60,894 nucleotides of DNA from an uncultured Bacteroidales bacterium (GTDB lineage: Bacteria > Bacteroidota > Bacteroidia > Bacteroidales > UBA11471): positions 86,500-147,393 of the forward strand of contig CALUZW010000005.1 of the NCBI GenBank assembly GCA_944325415.1. Direction: 5' to 3'. A program made the position numbers and the translations under genes. The notes below the pieces were generated by a model. The model was given only the letters and a program-made list of their open reading frames with translations. It was not told the DNA's origin and did not search any database. Below, piece after piece: positions 1 through 8,957 of the stretch (within the stretch, counting starts at the first letter, position 1; every line of letters begins with the position of its first letter).

Positions 1-456
1 CCCGTTGTACAGAGCCGAATCGGATTCCAGGGCAAGCAACAGCACAATGTCGGTCGACTGCTTGCGCGTAGTAATACCCTGCTCCACCACGGCCTCGGGC
101 AGATTGCCTTCGGCTATCGCCACACGGTTCTGCACCAGCACAGTGGCCATGTCGATGTCGGTACCCACTTCAAAGGTTACCGTCAAGGTGTAGCTGCCCG
201 ACGACGAGGAGGCCGAACTCATGTATATCATGCCGTCGACCCCGTTTACCTGCTCCTCGATAACCGTACCCACCGACTGGGCCACCGTTGCGGCGCTCGC
301 ACCCGGATACACGGCCGATACCTGTACCGTGGGCGGAGTGATGTCGGGAAATTGCGCCACGGGAAGCACTTCGAGCGATACAATCCCGGCCAACACCATG
401 AGCAGGGCCAGTACCGTGGCAAAAACAGGACGGTCGATAAAGAATCTTGAAAACAT
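1..456 (-). CDS. RND efflux pump inner-membrane transporter, N-terminal part (cut by window edge)
   Basis: The first 152 codons read as the N-terminus of an AcrB/MexB (HAE1) proton-driven drug exporter of the inner membrane. It begins MFSRFFIDRPVFATVLALLM, the usual cytoplasmic start plus first membrane helix. It continues with the family signatures FPDITPPTVQV and YPGASA and with an EEQVNGVDGM stretch of the periplasmic porter domain. The ATG is 17 bases past the adaptor gene's stop codon, so the order is outer-membrane factor, adaptor, pump in one operon. The remainder, about 900 residues in this family, lies outside the window. Substrate cannot be told from this part. Confidence 0.93.
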   Translation of the reverse strand, partial: MFSRFFIDRPVFATVLALLMVLAGIVSLEVLPVAQFPDITPPTVQVSAVYPGASAATVAQSVGTVIEEQVNGVDGMIYMSSASSSSGSYTLTVTFEVGTDIDMATVLVQNRVAIAEGNLPEAVVEQGITTRKQSTDIVLLLALESDSALYNG

Positions 457-473
457 ATCTTGTCTATTAAAAA

Positions 474-1592
474 TTACGGTGCAAGCACCGGGCGCACGGC
501 CATGCCATCGCGCACTTTCAACAACGCCTTGGTTACAAACCGCTCATCGGGACGCAACCCGCTCTCCACAATGGTCAGGGTATCATCGACCGTACCGGAG
601 GTCTCGATATGCCGGTACATAATCTTGTCGTCGGCCCCGACAACATAGAGATACTTTCCGAGCTGGTCGGTACCAATCGAAAAGCTCGGTACCAAAAGGG
701 CATTCGCCTTATAGTCCGACTTGATGCGGACCGTTACGTAAAGGCCGTCTTTCAGTTCGCCACGCGGATTCCTGACCGCCGCCCGCAACGCAATCGTTCC
801 GGTAGAGAGATTGATGTTGGGCGCCAGATAATCGACCGTGCCAGGATAAGGCACCGCGTTCTCCCGTGTATAAACCATCACACGGCGATCCTCGGCCGTG
901 GGTTGTGTACGCCGCAGATTTTCAACGATTTTCAGGTATTGCGCATCTTCTATCGAGAAGTAGGCATACACGGCCGAATCCTGATAGATGGTCGACATGC
1001 GGGCCGGCGAAGACTGCCCCGCAATGTATCCGCCTTCGGAATAGGCCGTCAGGGAGATATGACCGGAGTAAGGTGCGTGTATGTAGCAGTAGCTCAGATT
1101 GGTCTGCGCCGTGTTCAGCGCCGCTTCGGCATTCGAGAGCGCCGCCTCGGCTATCTGCATATTGGAGCGGGCCTGTATCAGGTCTATCTCACTCACGGCA
1201 TTACTGCTGCGCGCCTCTTTCATGCGGATATAATTGTTCTGCGCATAGTCGAGTGTGGCACGGGCATCGAGCACACCCGCCTCTGCCTGTTTCACGGCAT
1301 CTTCGTACTGGGTGGGCTCTATGACATAGAGCAGGTCGCCCTTGTGTACCACCGACCCGGCCGCAGGAAGGCTCTCCAACAAGTAACCCGACACACGGGC
1401 CACGACATCGACGGCATTCCAGGCCGATATGTAACCGGGATACTCCTTGTACAAAGTTACCGCCTGCTGTTGCGGATAGGCCACCGTAACAGCGGGTACC
1501 GTAACGGGAGAGGCCGGCGGTTGCTCCCGGCAGGCCGGCAAAGCGAGGCCGGCTACCAGAAGAGCGATACATAAACTTCGATACTTCTTCAT
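474..1592 (-). CDS. RND efflux periplasmic adaptor (membrane fusion) lipoprotein
   Basis: A 372-residue AcrA/MexA-type adaptor that bridges the inner-membrane pump and the outer-membrane channel. The signal peptide ends in a lipobox (LALPAC, Cys at residue 21), so it should be lipid-anchored. A biotinyl-lipoyl-like segment (VSGYLLE... VHKGDLLYVIEP) follows, then an alpha-helical hairpin rich in Ala and Glu at about residues 95-165. A beta-barrel and membrane-proximal domain come next (FSIEDAQYL, YLAPNINLSTGTIALRAAVRNP). Length is normal for the family. It sits 30 bases after the outer-membrane factor gene and 17 bases before the pump gene, supporting one transcript. Confidence 0.95.
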   Translation of the reverse strand: MKKYRSLCIALLVAGLALPACREQPPASPVTVPAVTVAYPQQQAVTLYKEYPGYISAWNAVDVVARVSGYLLESLPAAGSVVHKGDLLYVIEPTQYEDAVKQAEAGVLDARATLDYAQNNYIRMKEARSSNAVSEIDLIQARSNMQIAEAALSNAEAALNTAQTNLSYCYIHAPYSGHISLTAYSEGGYIAGQSSPARMSTIYQDSAVYAYFSIEDAQYLKIVENLRRTQPTAEDRRVMVYTRENAVPYPGTVDYLAPNINLSTGTIALRAAVRNPRGELKDGLYVTVRIKSDYKANALLVPSFSIGTDQLGKYLYVVGADDKIMYRHIETSGTVDDTLTIVESGLRPDERFVTKALLKVRDGMAVRPVLAP

Positions 1593-1622
1593 GCTTCGTA
1601 TTTGTTTTGCTGTTCAATCCAA

Positions 1623-3053
1623 CTACTCCGAGGAGGTGTTGTCCCAACCTCCACCCAATGCCCGGTAAAGGTCGATAACCGAGGTAAGAGCTATACCCTG
1701 AGCCGACACCAACCCGTTCTGATAGTCGAGCAGGGAGCGTTGCGCGTCGAGTACATTCTGAAACGTAGAAAGCCCCCGCTTGTAGAGGTCGAGAGAGAGT
1801 GTAAGGGTTATCTTGCCCTGCTCCACCAAATCGTAGAGTACCCCCAACTGCTTGACCGCCCCCTTATAATAGGCCATGGCGTTGTCGACCTCCTGTACGG
1901 CTGTCAACACGGCCAGATTGTACTGCTCGATGCTGGCCTGCCACTCGGCCCGAGCCTGTCGCGTAGCCTGGGTATACTGACGACCTTGAAAAAGAGTCCA
2001 GGTGAGCGAGGGGGCAATGGAGTAGGTAAGGCTGCGGTGGTCGAAAAACTCATTCATCTGCTGCGAAGCAAAACCTATCGAGCCGGTCAGTGTGAGACGT
2101 GGCAGATAATCGGCCCGCGAGGCACCTACCAGAGCAGCCGCCGCTACGACCGACTGCTCGGCGGCGCGTATGTCGGGACGTTGCCGCAACAGATTGGCCG
2201 GCACCCCTACGGGCACTATCGCCCGGAAATCGGGTATGGGCCTCTCCTTTTCGAGTACAGGAACCAGAGCCTCGGGGTGGGTCCCCACCAGCAATGCCAG
2301 GATATTGACCTGCACGACAATGCCGGCTTCGATGGAGGGTACAGTGGCCAGTGTACTGAAATAGACCGACCGGGCCTGTGCCACATCGAGTTGCGAAGCC
2401 AATCCCGTTTCGTATCGCACCTCGGTCATTTCGAGAATCGATTTCTGTGAATTGATGTTACGGCGGGCCACTATCTCCTGCTGCTGCAATACACGCAACT
2501 GGGCGTAGGCCGAAGCCACCTGTGCTGCCAACGATACCAGCGCGGCATTATAGGTTTCAATCGATATGCGATATTGCGCCTTCTGCGAACGCATCTGCAT
2601 AGTGGTGGCTCCGAAGAGATCTATCTCCCAGGTTGTGGTCAGAGCTCCGGAAAAGAAGTGTTCACGCGCCTGCGTTCCCGCGTCGGAAACCCGGCCACTG
2701 GTCTGATTTTTGTTCCAGCCGAAATTGGCTTGCAGCGAAGGATAATAGGCACTTTGTTTCATGCACAGGGCTGCCTGAGCCGACTGCACACGGTAAAAAA
2801 GCGTTTTCAGGTCGGGGCTGTTGGCAAATGCCACCGTAATGAGGGAATCGAGCAACGTATCGTCAAGATTCAGCCACCAGCGGCCGGTAACAGGCAGTTG
2901 CTGCACAAACAGGCTGTCGCCGGCCCACTGCTCGGGCAACGGACGGGAAAGGTGTTTTTCACCCGCTGTACGCTGGGCCATACCCGGAAGAATACCTCCC
3001 GACACCATGACCACGACTAAGAAAAGGTATCGCCAAGAGCATTGTTTTTTCAT
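1623..3053 (-). CDS. Outer-membrane efflux channel (TolC/OprM, NodT family)
   Basis: A TolC-like outer-membrane factor of about 476 residues that forms the exit duct of the RND pump. Two repeated OEP domains are visible, with family motifs such as LDSLITVAFANSPDLK, the RQRPDIRAAEQSV turn, and LTLTGSIGF. I start it at the ATG at 3053 (MKKQCSWRYLFLVVVMVSGG), because this gives a clean signal peptide ending near GMAQ. An upstream in-frame start at 3089 would add 12 polar residues. No lipobox Cys is seen after the signal, unlike many OprM proteins. It is the first gene of the efflux operon, whereas many RND operons place it last. Confidence 0.93.
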   Translation of the reverse strand: MKKQCSWRYLFLVVVMVSGGILPGMAQRTAGEKHLSRPLPEQWAGDSLFVQQLPVTGRWWLNLDDTLLDSLITVAFANSPDLKTLFYRVQSAQAALCMKQSAYYPSLQANFGWNKNQTSGRVSDAGTQAREHFFSGALTTTWEIDLFGATTMQMRSQKAQYRISIETYNAALVSLAAQVASAYAQLRVLQQQEIVARRNINSQKSILEMTEVRYETGLASQLDVAQARSVYFSTLATVPSIEAGIVVQVNILALLVGTHPEALVPVLEKERPIPDFRAIVPVGVPANLLRQRPDIRAAEQSVVAAAALVGASRADYLPRLTLTGSIGFASQQMNEFFDHRSLTYSIAPSLTWTLFQGRQYTQATRQARAEWQASIEQYNLAVLTAVQEVDNAMAYYKGAVKQLGVLYDLVEQGKITLTLSLDLYKRGLSTFQNVLDAQRSLLDYQNGLVSAQGIALTSVIDLYRALGGGWDNTSSE

Positions 3054-3200
3054 CAGACCTGTATTATTTATGTCTGACGATATAACCATCAGGCTGGGGC
3101 TTTGGTTTGGTCACCGCGACAAAATAACAGACAACCTTTCGGCTTGGGGATACGTTATAAGAGGGTCTACGTTAAAAAATATCGTTTCACAACCACAGGT

Positions 3201-3230
3201 TTGGCTTATTCAAGAAAAGCCCTACCTTTG
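3201..3230 (+). promoter_or_regulatory. Bacteroidota-type promoter of the aldehyde dehydrogenase gene
   Basis: A TTG at 3201-3203 is followed after 19 bases by TACCTTTG at 3223-3230, matching the primary sigma factor consensus of the phylum. The predicted start of transcription lies about 30 bases before the ATG at 3267. The same 213-base gap must also hold the promoter of the divergent efflux operon, which I could not identify. Confidence 0.7.
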
Positions 3231-3266
3231 CCCCCGATTTAACCTTAACCCGACAATTATCTCGAA

Positions 3267-4634
3267 ATGCTCGACACGGAACGCATCGAAGCCCAACGGC
3301 TCTTTTTAGGGAAACAGAATCCCCTCTCGCTCAAATACCGTAAAAAGGCTCTCAAACGTCTGCAAAAGACCATCATTCATTATGAAACCGATATTGCACA
3401 GGCCCTTGAAGCCGACCTGCGCAAATCGGCATACGAGAGTTACCTCACCGAAATCGGATTTGTGCGCAGCGAACTGCGACAAGCCATTGCCCAACTGAAA
3501 AAATGGGCAACACCCAAGCGGGTACGCACCCCTTTCCTCCTCACGGGAACGACAAGCCGCATCACCTATCAGGCCTACGGCAACGTACTGATTCTCGCTC
3601 CCTGGAACTACCCGTTCCAACTACTCTTTGCCCCTCTCATCGGAGCTGTCGCAGCGGGGAACTGCGTTACGTTGAAAGGGTCGCCCTACGCCCCGCACAC
3701 CAACGAAATATGCCGGAAGATTGTCGACGAAGCGTTTGACTGCCGCCACGTCTTGTGGGTCGATACCGACAACAGAGGTACCGACCGGCTGCTCGAAATG
3801 AAATGGAATTATATTTTCTTCACGGGAGGTCCCGCCTACGGGAAAAAAGTTGCCGAGGCTGCTGCACGGCACCTGACTCCGGTAACCCTGGAACTGGGAG
3901 GGAAAAGCCCTTGTATCGTACACCGCGACGCCCACCTGGCCACGGCGGCAAGACGCATCGTATGGGGCAAGTTCCTGAACTGCGGCCAAACGTGTATCGC
4001 CCCCGACTATCTGCTTGTACACCGCGACGTGGTGGAACCTTTCACCGCTCTGCTACGGCAAGAGATTGTGCGACAATACGGTGAAAACCCTCAGACCAAC
4101 CCTGACTATCCCCGCATTGTCAACGAGAAACGATTTTACGAACTCATACGGCTCACCAAACAAGGAGACATCGAACACGGCGGTACATACGACGTCGACG
4201 ACCTCTACATAGCCCCCACACTCATCTCGCACATCACCCCCGAGATGCGCATCATGCAAGAAGAGATTTTCGGCCCCATACTGCCCATTCTCCCCTACAC
4301 GACACTCGACGAGGTTATCGACTTTGTCAACAGCCGGGAGAAACCTCTCGCGCTATATTATTTCGGGCAGAAACAAAAAGAAATCGACAAGGTGCTGAAA
4401 CACACCTCATCGGGCGGAGCCTGCATAAACGATGTTGTATCACATATCGCCAACCCACACCTCCCCTTCGGCGGTGTAGGATACAGCGGCATGGGCAGTT
4501 ATCACGGGCACGAGAGTTTTCTCACGTTCAGCCACAAACGTGCGCTTCTGGTAAACCGCACAAGATGGAATCCCGGCATCAAGTTTGTACCCTCGGCCGG
4601 GAAACTACCTTGGCTCAAAAGGCTGTTTCGATAA
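3267..4634 (+). CDS. Aldehyde dehydrogenase (class 3-like, NAD(P)+-dependent)
   Basis: A 455-residue aldehyde dehydrogenase that oxidises aldehydes to acids. The short form without an N-terminal extension resembles ALDH3/AlkH-type enzymes. Visible family signatures are the cofactor region LAPWNYPFQLL, a glycine motif FFTGGPAYGKKV, the general-base segment LELGGKSP (Glu near residue 207) and the nucleophile segment NCGQTCIAPDY (Cys near residue 242). The C-terminal PFGGVGYSGMGSYHG motif is intact. It converges on mgsA, sharing a hairpin that spans both stop codons. A role in clearing reactive aldehydes would fit that neighbour but is inference. The natural substrate is not readable. Confidence 0.95.
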   Translation: MLDTERIEAQRLFLGKQNPLSLKYRKKALKRLQKTIIHYETDIAQALEADLRKSAYESYLTEIGFVRSELRQAIAQLKKWATPKRVRTPFLLTGTTSRITYQAYGNVLILAPWNYPFQLLFAPLIGAVAAGNCVTLKGSPYAPHTNEICRKIVDEAFDCRHVLWVDTDNRGTDRLLEMKWNYIFFTGGPAYGKKVAEAAARHLTPVTLELGGKSPCIVHRDAHLATAARRIVWGKFLNCGQTCIAPDYLLVHRDVVEPFTALLRQEIVRQYGENPQTNPDYPRIVNEKRFYELIRLTKQGDIEHGGTYDVDDLYIAPTLISHITPEMRIMQEEIFGPILPILPYTTLDEVIDFVNSREKPLALYYFGQKQKEIDKVLKHTSSGGACINDVVSHIANPHLPFGGVGYSGMGSYHGHESFLTFSHKRALLVNRTRWNPGIKFVPSAGKLPWLKRLFR

Positions 4635-4650
4635 CAACAGCCTATTTTTC
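4620..4650. terminator. Bidirectional terminator between aldehyde dehydrogenase and mgsA
   Basis: Inverted repeat AGGCTGTT/AACAGCCT with an 8-base loop, followed by ATTTTTC on the plus strand. On the minus strand the hairpin is followed by TTTTGAG. It overlaps the last codons of both convergent genes. Confidence 0.7.
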
Positions 4651-5118
4651 ATGAGAGAGGCGGGCCATCACTGCCTCCCGGTCGAAAGAGATATACTTGG
4701 GCGTCGAGGGCACATAGTCTTCGTTATCCCACAACGTACTGGTAATCATCAGGTCGGCACTGTACCGGTTGCAGGCAATAGGCACATTGTGTACGCGACA
4801 CTGACGCAGCAACATCTGTATGTCGGCCTCGTGGGGCTGGGGATTGAGGTCGTCGATGAGAAAGATGGCCAGATTGATTTTGTGCTGTACCACCAGCGCA
4901 GCAATTTCGGCATCGCCTCCCAGCGGACCAGAATGCATGCAGGTAATATCGGCCGTAACCCCTTTTTCCTCAAAAGCCTCTTTTACGAGAGAGCCCGTCG
5001 TTCCGGTACATACCAGATGGTGTTTCGACAGTTCGTCGGAATTAAAAACCGCCCACTCTACCAAGTCGGCCTTACGGTTATCGTGCGCTACCAGCGCAAT
5101 CGTCAATCTCTTTTTCAT
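4642..5118 (-). CDS. mgsA: Methylglyoxal synthase
   Basis: Converts dihydroxyacetone phosphate to methylglyoxal and phosphate, a bypass that frees phosphate from triose phosphates. Recognisable motifs are IALVAHD, the phosphate-binding CTGTTGSLVKE, SGPLGGDAEIAAL with the catalytic Asp, and DDLNPQPHEADIQML holding the active-site His and Asp. About 158 residues, a normal length. I start at the ATG at 5118 (MKKRLTIALVAHD), because GAGAT lies about 8 bases upstream and an earlier start at 5148 would run through a hairpin in the leader. The M16-like gene lies 108 bases upstream on the same strand. Confidence 0.95.
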   Translation of the reverse strand: MKKRLTIALVAHDNRKADLVEWAVFNSDELSKHHLVCTGTTGSLVKEAFEEKGVTADITCMHSGPLGGDAEIAALVVQHKINLAIFLIDDLNPQPHEADIQMLLRQCRVHNVPIACNRYSADLMITSTLWDNEDYVPSTPKYISFDREAVMARLSHEK

Positions 5119-5130
5119 AATCATCTCTTT

Positions 5131-5155
5131 TTTAAAAGAAGTCGCCAACGACTTC
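5131..5155 (-). terminator. Hairpin with T/A-rich tail in the mgsA leader
   Basis: GAAGTCG-CCAA-CGACTTC forms a perfect 7-bp stem with a 4-base loop. On the minus strand it is followed by TTTTAAAAAAG and then the mgsA ribosome-binding region. It could end the upstream M16/kdsB/nfeD transcript or act as an attenuator of mgsA. The sequence alone does not decide. Confidence 0.5.
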
Positions 5156-5226
5156 GGTTATTATAAGATTTTTCAAAATATAGCTGCAAACGCCCCCATA
5201 TCTGTTTTTAAAGGAAAAGGTGCAAT

Positions 5227-6507
5227 CTACTTTTCCTGACCGGCTACCGCTACACAGAAGTTTGCCCGGTTGAGGCAGCGGCACGCCACCTCCTGCAACT
5301 GCTCCGACGTCACCGCACGTATGGCCTCGAACCGACGGCTGTAATAGGAAAAGTCGAGACCATTGGCCAAGAGCGTTACAAACACCTCGGCCACGGAGAA
5401 GGGCGAATCGAAGAGTCGCAGCATCTCGCCGGTCATATAACTGCGCACCATGTGCAACTCTTCATCGCCGACACGCGTGTCGCGCAAACGGTCTATTTCG
5501 TTGAAAAGTTCGTCGATAAGAGGTCGCACATAGCGTGTCGCCGCCTGGGTCTGTACCACCAGATAGGCCACATCGGGATAAGCGACAATCGACGACTGTA
5601 TGCCATAGGTATATCCTTTGTCTTCGCGAATGTTCGACATGAGCCGGCTGCCGAAATAGCCGCCCAGCAGCGTATTGAGTACCCGCAGCACAAGATGGTC
5701 GGGGTGATTGCGCCCCACGACGAAACAGCCGGCATTGATGCCCGACTGCAACGCGCCCTCCTTGGGTACAAACCGGTAATGCTCGCCGGCCGGAATCTGA
5801 ATGGGATATGCACCCTGGCAATGCTCTATACCGGGAGCGAGTGCTGAAAAAGTATCGGCCACGGCAGCCTTCATTTCGGGTGTGATGCGGCCCGAGAGTA
5901 CGATGCGGCAGCGGCGCGCCGTGTAACAGTCGCGGTGGAAAGCACGCAGATGACCGGTCGTAAGGGTATCGTAATCCGCCGGCTGTTCCTGCTTTCCATA
6001 AGGGTTGTCCGCGCCGAAGAGCTGTTCTGAAAGGGTGCGGGAGGCCAGTACGTTGACCTTCATCAGGTCGACCAGCAAGGCCTGCCGGTTGCGCTCTTTC
6101 AGAGAGGCAAACTCTGTTTCGGGGAAATCGGGACAAGCCACCAGTTTAAACAGAATGGGAAGCACCTCGAAGAAATAACGGTTGGCCACATAGATCGTAA
6201 TATAGGTATTGCGCTGTGTAGCCAGTGTCTGCAAGGCAGCCCCGTAATAGTCGAGTTTCTCGGCAATCTCGGCCGAAGAGAGCCCGGCGGCTCCCTCCCG
6301 CAACATGGCAACGGTGTGCCGGGCGGTCAAGGGGTGTGTCTCGTCGACCTTCCCGGCCGAAAAAAGAATATCGACCCGCGAGAGTTCCTGCTCTCCCCGG
6401 TCGATGACATACAACGGTATACCGTTGGGTAAGAAACTGGACTCAACTTCGGGGAAGGTCAGTGTTTCGACCTCCCTTACCGGAGGCGGAGTGGTTCTGT
6501 CGAGCAT
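5227..6507 (-). CDS. M16-family peptidase-like protein lacking the zinc motif
   Basis: A 426-residue protein with the two-lobe M16 (insulinase/pitrilysin) fold. The N-terminal half has FLPNGIPLYVIDRGEQELSRVDILFSAGKVDE, and the C-terminal half has LLGGYFGSRLMSNIREDKGYTYGIQSSI, the Arg/Tyr motif of the family. Where active members carry HxxEH just before the MLFKGT-like turn, this protein reads RHTVAMLREGA, so the zinc ligands are absent. It therefore resembles the non-catalytic partner of heterodimeric M16 enzymes. No active partner lies beside it. It starts 8 bases after kdsB and is probably co-transcribed with nfeD and kdsB. Confidence 0.85.
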   Translation of the reverse strand: MLDRTTPPPVREVETLTFPEVESSFLPNGIPLYVIDRGEQELSRVDILFSAGKVDETHPLTARHTVAMLREGAAGLSSAEIAEKLDYYGAALQTLATQRNTYITIYVANRYFFEVLPILFKLVACPDFPETEFASLKERNRQALLVDLMKVNVLASRTLSEQLFGADNPYGKQEQPADYDTLTTGHLRAFHRDCYTARRCRIVLSGRITPEMKAAVADTFSALAPGIEHCQGAYPIQIPAGEHYRFVPKEGALQSGINAGCFVVGRNHPDHLVLRVLNTLLGGYFGSRLMSNIREDKGYTYGIQSSIVAYPDVAYLVVQTQAATRYVRPLIDELFNEIDRLRDTRVGDEELHMVRSYMTGEMLRLFDSPFSVAEVFVTLLANGLDFSYYSRRFEAIRAVTSEQLQEVACRCLNRANFCVAVAGQEK

Positions 6508-6515
6508 ATGTTTTT

Positions 6516-7274
6516 TTATTTTTTGGCAAGTGAATCAAGAAAAAGCAAGGCCCGTTCGAGGTCGTCGGGCGTATCGATGCCGATGGTCTCCTGTGTGGTG
6601 ATACCCACTTTGATGCGATAGCCGTTTTGCAGCCAGCGCAACTGTTCGAGCGACTCGGCCTTTTCGAGCGACGACTGGGGCAGACGGGTGATCTCGGCCA
6701 GGACATCGGCCCGATAGGCATACATGCCGATGTGCTTGTAGAAAGTATGGTGGCTCAACCATTGGCCGGCATCGCAGCCACGCAGATAGGGAATAACCGA
6801 GCGGCTGAAATACATCGCCTCGTTGCGACTGTTGAGTACCACCTTGGGCGAATTGGGATTGAACAAGGCGGCTTCTCCGTCGGCCTCGGTAAAGGGCTTC
6901 ACCAGCGTGGCAATCTGCGTGTCGGCATCGTCGAAGCAGGCCATGATATCTTCTATCTGGCGGGGCTGGATAAAGGGCTCGTCGCCCTGAATATTGATGA
7001 CGACATCTTCTCCGCCGCCTATGCGTTCGTAGGCCTCCCGACAACGGTCGGTTCCCGAGCGGTGCTCGGCCGAGGTCATCACGGCGCGCCCGCCAAAGGC
7101 CTCGACCGCCCGATATATGCGGTCGTCGTCGGTGGCTACATAGACCGAAGAGAGGCACGACGACACCTGTTCATACACACGTTGAATCATTGTTTTTCCC
7201 CGCATGTCGACAAGTGGTTTGCCGGGGAAACGGGTCGAGGCATAACGAGCCGGAATAATAGCTATGAATTTCAT
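6516..7274 (-). CDS. kdsB: 3-deoxy-manno-octulosonate cytidylyltransferase (CMP-Kdo synthetase)
   Basis: Activates Kdo with CTP to give CMP-Kdo for the inner core of lipopolysaccharide. The 252-residue protein starts MKFIAIIPARYASTRFPGKP, the nucleotide-binding loop of the family. It also has NIQGDEPFIQ and the C-terminal EKAESLEQLRWLQNGYRI and TQETIGIDTPDDLE motifs. Length is normal. Its ATG overlaps the TGA of the upstream nfeD gene by 4 bases (ATGA), and the M16-like gene follows 8 bases after its stop, so the three are likely one operon. Confidence 0.96.
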   Translation of the reverse strand: MKFIAIIPARYASTRFPGKPLVDMRGKTMIQRVYEQVSSCLSSVYVATDDDRIYRAVEAFGGRAVMTSAEHRSGTDRCREAYERIGGGEDVVINIQGDEPFIQPRQIEDIMACFDDADTQIATLVKPFTEADGEAALFNPNSPKVVLNSRNEAMYFSRSVIPYLRGCDAGQWLSHHTFYKHIGMYAYRADVLAEITRLPQSSLEKAESLEQLRWLQNGYRIKVGITTQETIGIDTPDDLERALLFLDSLAKK

Positions 7275-8689
7275 TTTTCTTCAAGATTTTGCGGGACAAC
7301 ATAGAGTTGCATATTCTCCACTTTCACCACCTTTATCGGGGTTCCTTCGTCGAGATAAGTATTGTGATAGGAAATAGCATCGTAATCTTCACCGTCGATG
7401 CGCACCTTACCCGACGGTCTCATGACGGTAACGGCACGCCCTTCGCGACCCACCATGGCCGCCAAGCGGCCCGACACGGCAACATACCCGTCTTCGATGT
7501 TCTGTTCGGCATGGAGGGCCACCCGGTAGAACAATCCCCGACGACCGATGCGCCTCATCAGATACAGCGACAGGAGGACGGCGCCGAGCAGTCCGCCCAG
7601 AATCACAAGCAAACCGTCCGTAATACTGTCGGTCGATACCCAAAAGAAATCAAAATCGGCATTGTTGAGCAGGGCCAGCAAAAGACCGCCGAAAAAGCAT
7701 ACAAGCCCCAAGATGCCGGCAATACCGAAACCGGGTATGACAAAAAGTTCGAGTGCCAGCAGGATAATACCCAGCAGGAATACCAGAATCTCCCACGATG
7801 CGGCCAGGCCCACCAGATACAGCGGGGCGAAATATAGCACGGCCGCCACGATGGCTACGGCCAGCGGGAGCCCCACGCCGGGTGTCTGCATCTCGAAATA
7901 GATGCCTCCCAGTATAAGAATGATGAGGATACCCTGCACCACGGGGTTCTGCAAGAAACCCACCAAGTTGTCGTAGAAGGTCGACTCATACTGCTCCACC
8001 GTATAGCTCGTGCAGCCGAGCCGTGATGCGATAATGTCGTCGACACTCCCGACAATCGCCTCGCAATAGCCCCATTGAAGCGCTTCACGGGCAGTCAAGG
8101 TGAGAACCTTTGTCGAGTCGCACAGCCCGGGCACAACGATACGCTCGTCGACCATGGCCTCGGCAATCAGCGGGTCGCGGTGCCATTGAAGGCGGGTGGA
8201 ACCGTCGGCCTCACGCAGCGTGTCGCAACCGTGCGACTCGGCCGTGGCCCGTATCGTGGCCCGCATGTACGACTGATACTTGTCGGGCATGGCAGCCCCC
8301 GTAGGATCGACCACTGTGGCCGCTCCGATACTTGCCCCCTCGCGCATATAGATGCTGTCGCAGGCTATGGCTATGAGGGCACCGGCCGAGGCCGCATTAT
8401 TATCGATAAAGGCGTAGAAAGGGAGCGGACTGTTGAGTATGAGTGTTCGCATCGAGTCGGCGTGTACCACCGTGCCCCCATACGTATTCAGTCGCAATAT
8501 GACGGCCTTTGCCGACGTGCGCAAGGCCTCGGCATGACCGTTCTGCAAATAACGCCAGGTAGTGGGGCCTATCTCCTTGTCGATGTCGATACGGTAGAAG
8601 TCGGCCTTTTCCGGGACTGCCGCCCCGGCACCCAGTCCCACAGACCAGCATGCAATCCAGGCGCAGAGAATCAGTAATATCTTTTTCAT
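7271..8689 (-). CDS. Long NfeD membrane serine protease (ClpP-like plus NfeD domains)
   Basis: A 472-residue NfeD1b-type protein. After a signal peptide comes a ClpP/SppA-like protease domain with NNAASAGALIAIA (candidate nucleophile Ser101) and DKYQSYMR (candidate general-base Lys137). Four or five hydrophobic segments follow between about residues 235 and 375. The C-terminal domain (VSGRLAAMVGREGRAVTVMRPSGKVRIDGEDYDA) is the OB-fold NfeD domain. In other bacteria such proteins partner with stomatin/flotillin-like proteins, and none is adjacent here. The gene leads the nfeD-kdsB-M16 group and overlaps kdsB by 4 bases. Confidence 0.93.
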   Translation of the reverse strand: MKKILLILCAWIACWSVGLGAGAAVPEKADFYRIDIDKEIGPTTWRYLQNGHAEALRTSAKAVILRLNTYGGTVVHADSMRTLILNSPLPFYAFIDNNAASAGALIAIACDSIYMREGASIGAATVVDPTGAAMPDKYQSYMRATIRATAESHGCDTLREADGSTRLQWHRDPLIAEAMVDERIVVPGLCDSTKVLTLTAREALQWGYCEAIVGSVDDIIASRLGCTSYTVEQYESTFYDNLVGFLQNPVVQGILIILILGGIYFEMQTPGVGLPLAVAIVAAVLYFAPLYLVGLAASWEILVFLLGIILLALELFVIPGFGIAGILGLVCFFGGLLLALLNNADFDFFWVSTDSITDGLLVILGGLLGAVLLSLYLMRRIGRRGLFYRVALHAEQNIEDGYVAVSGRLAAMVGREGRAVTVMRPSGKVRIDGEDYDAISYHNTYLDEGTPIKVVKVENMQLYVVPQNLEEK

Positions 8690-8890
8690 ATTATCGGTGA
8701 TATGAGACGAAGTTACATTTTTTTATCGAAATAACACCTCCCGACGCTTATTTTTCGGAAAGAGTTTTTTACAATGAGACATTTTTTATACTAACAGGCC
8801 TCCGAAATTAATTCTCCTAAGGATATGTTATTTAACAGATTAAACCCCGATTTTTATACTAAAATATTTTTCATTCGGAAACACTCATTT

Positions 8891-8898
8891 TATATTTG
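8891..8898 (+). promoter_or_regulatory. -7 element of the ECF sigma gene promoter
   Basis: TATATTTG about 60 bases before the ATG of the sigma factor gene. The -33 region 20 bases upstream is a T-run rather than a clear TTG. The 268-base gap between divergent nfeD and this gene is otherwise AT-rich and holds no other feature I can support. Confidence 0.55.
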
Positions 8899-8957
8899 CA
8901 ACATATTCCGCCACAGGAATAAAAAAACTTTTATCAATCAAGCTAATTTATTTATCA

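Noticed and set aside
3653..4022. Long open frames antisense to many genes, for example opposite purL and valS
   Set aside because: They mirror real genes with strong family motifs on the other strand and arise from the GC-rich codon use. None has a signal peptide, domain or promoter of its own.
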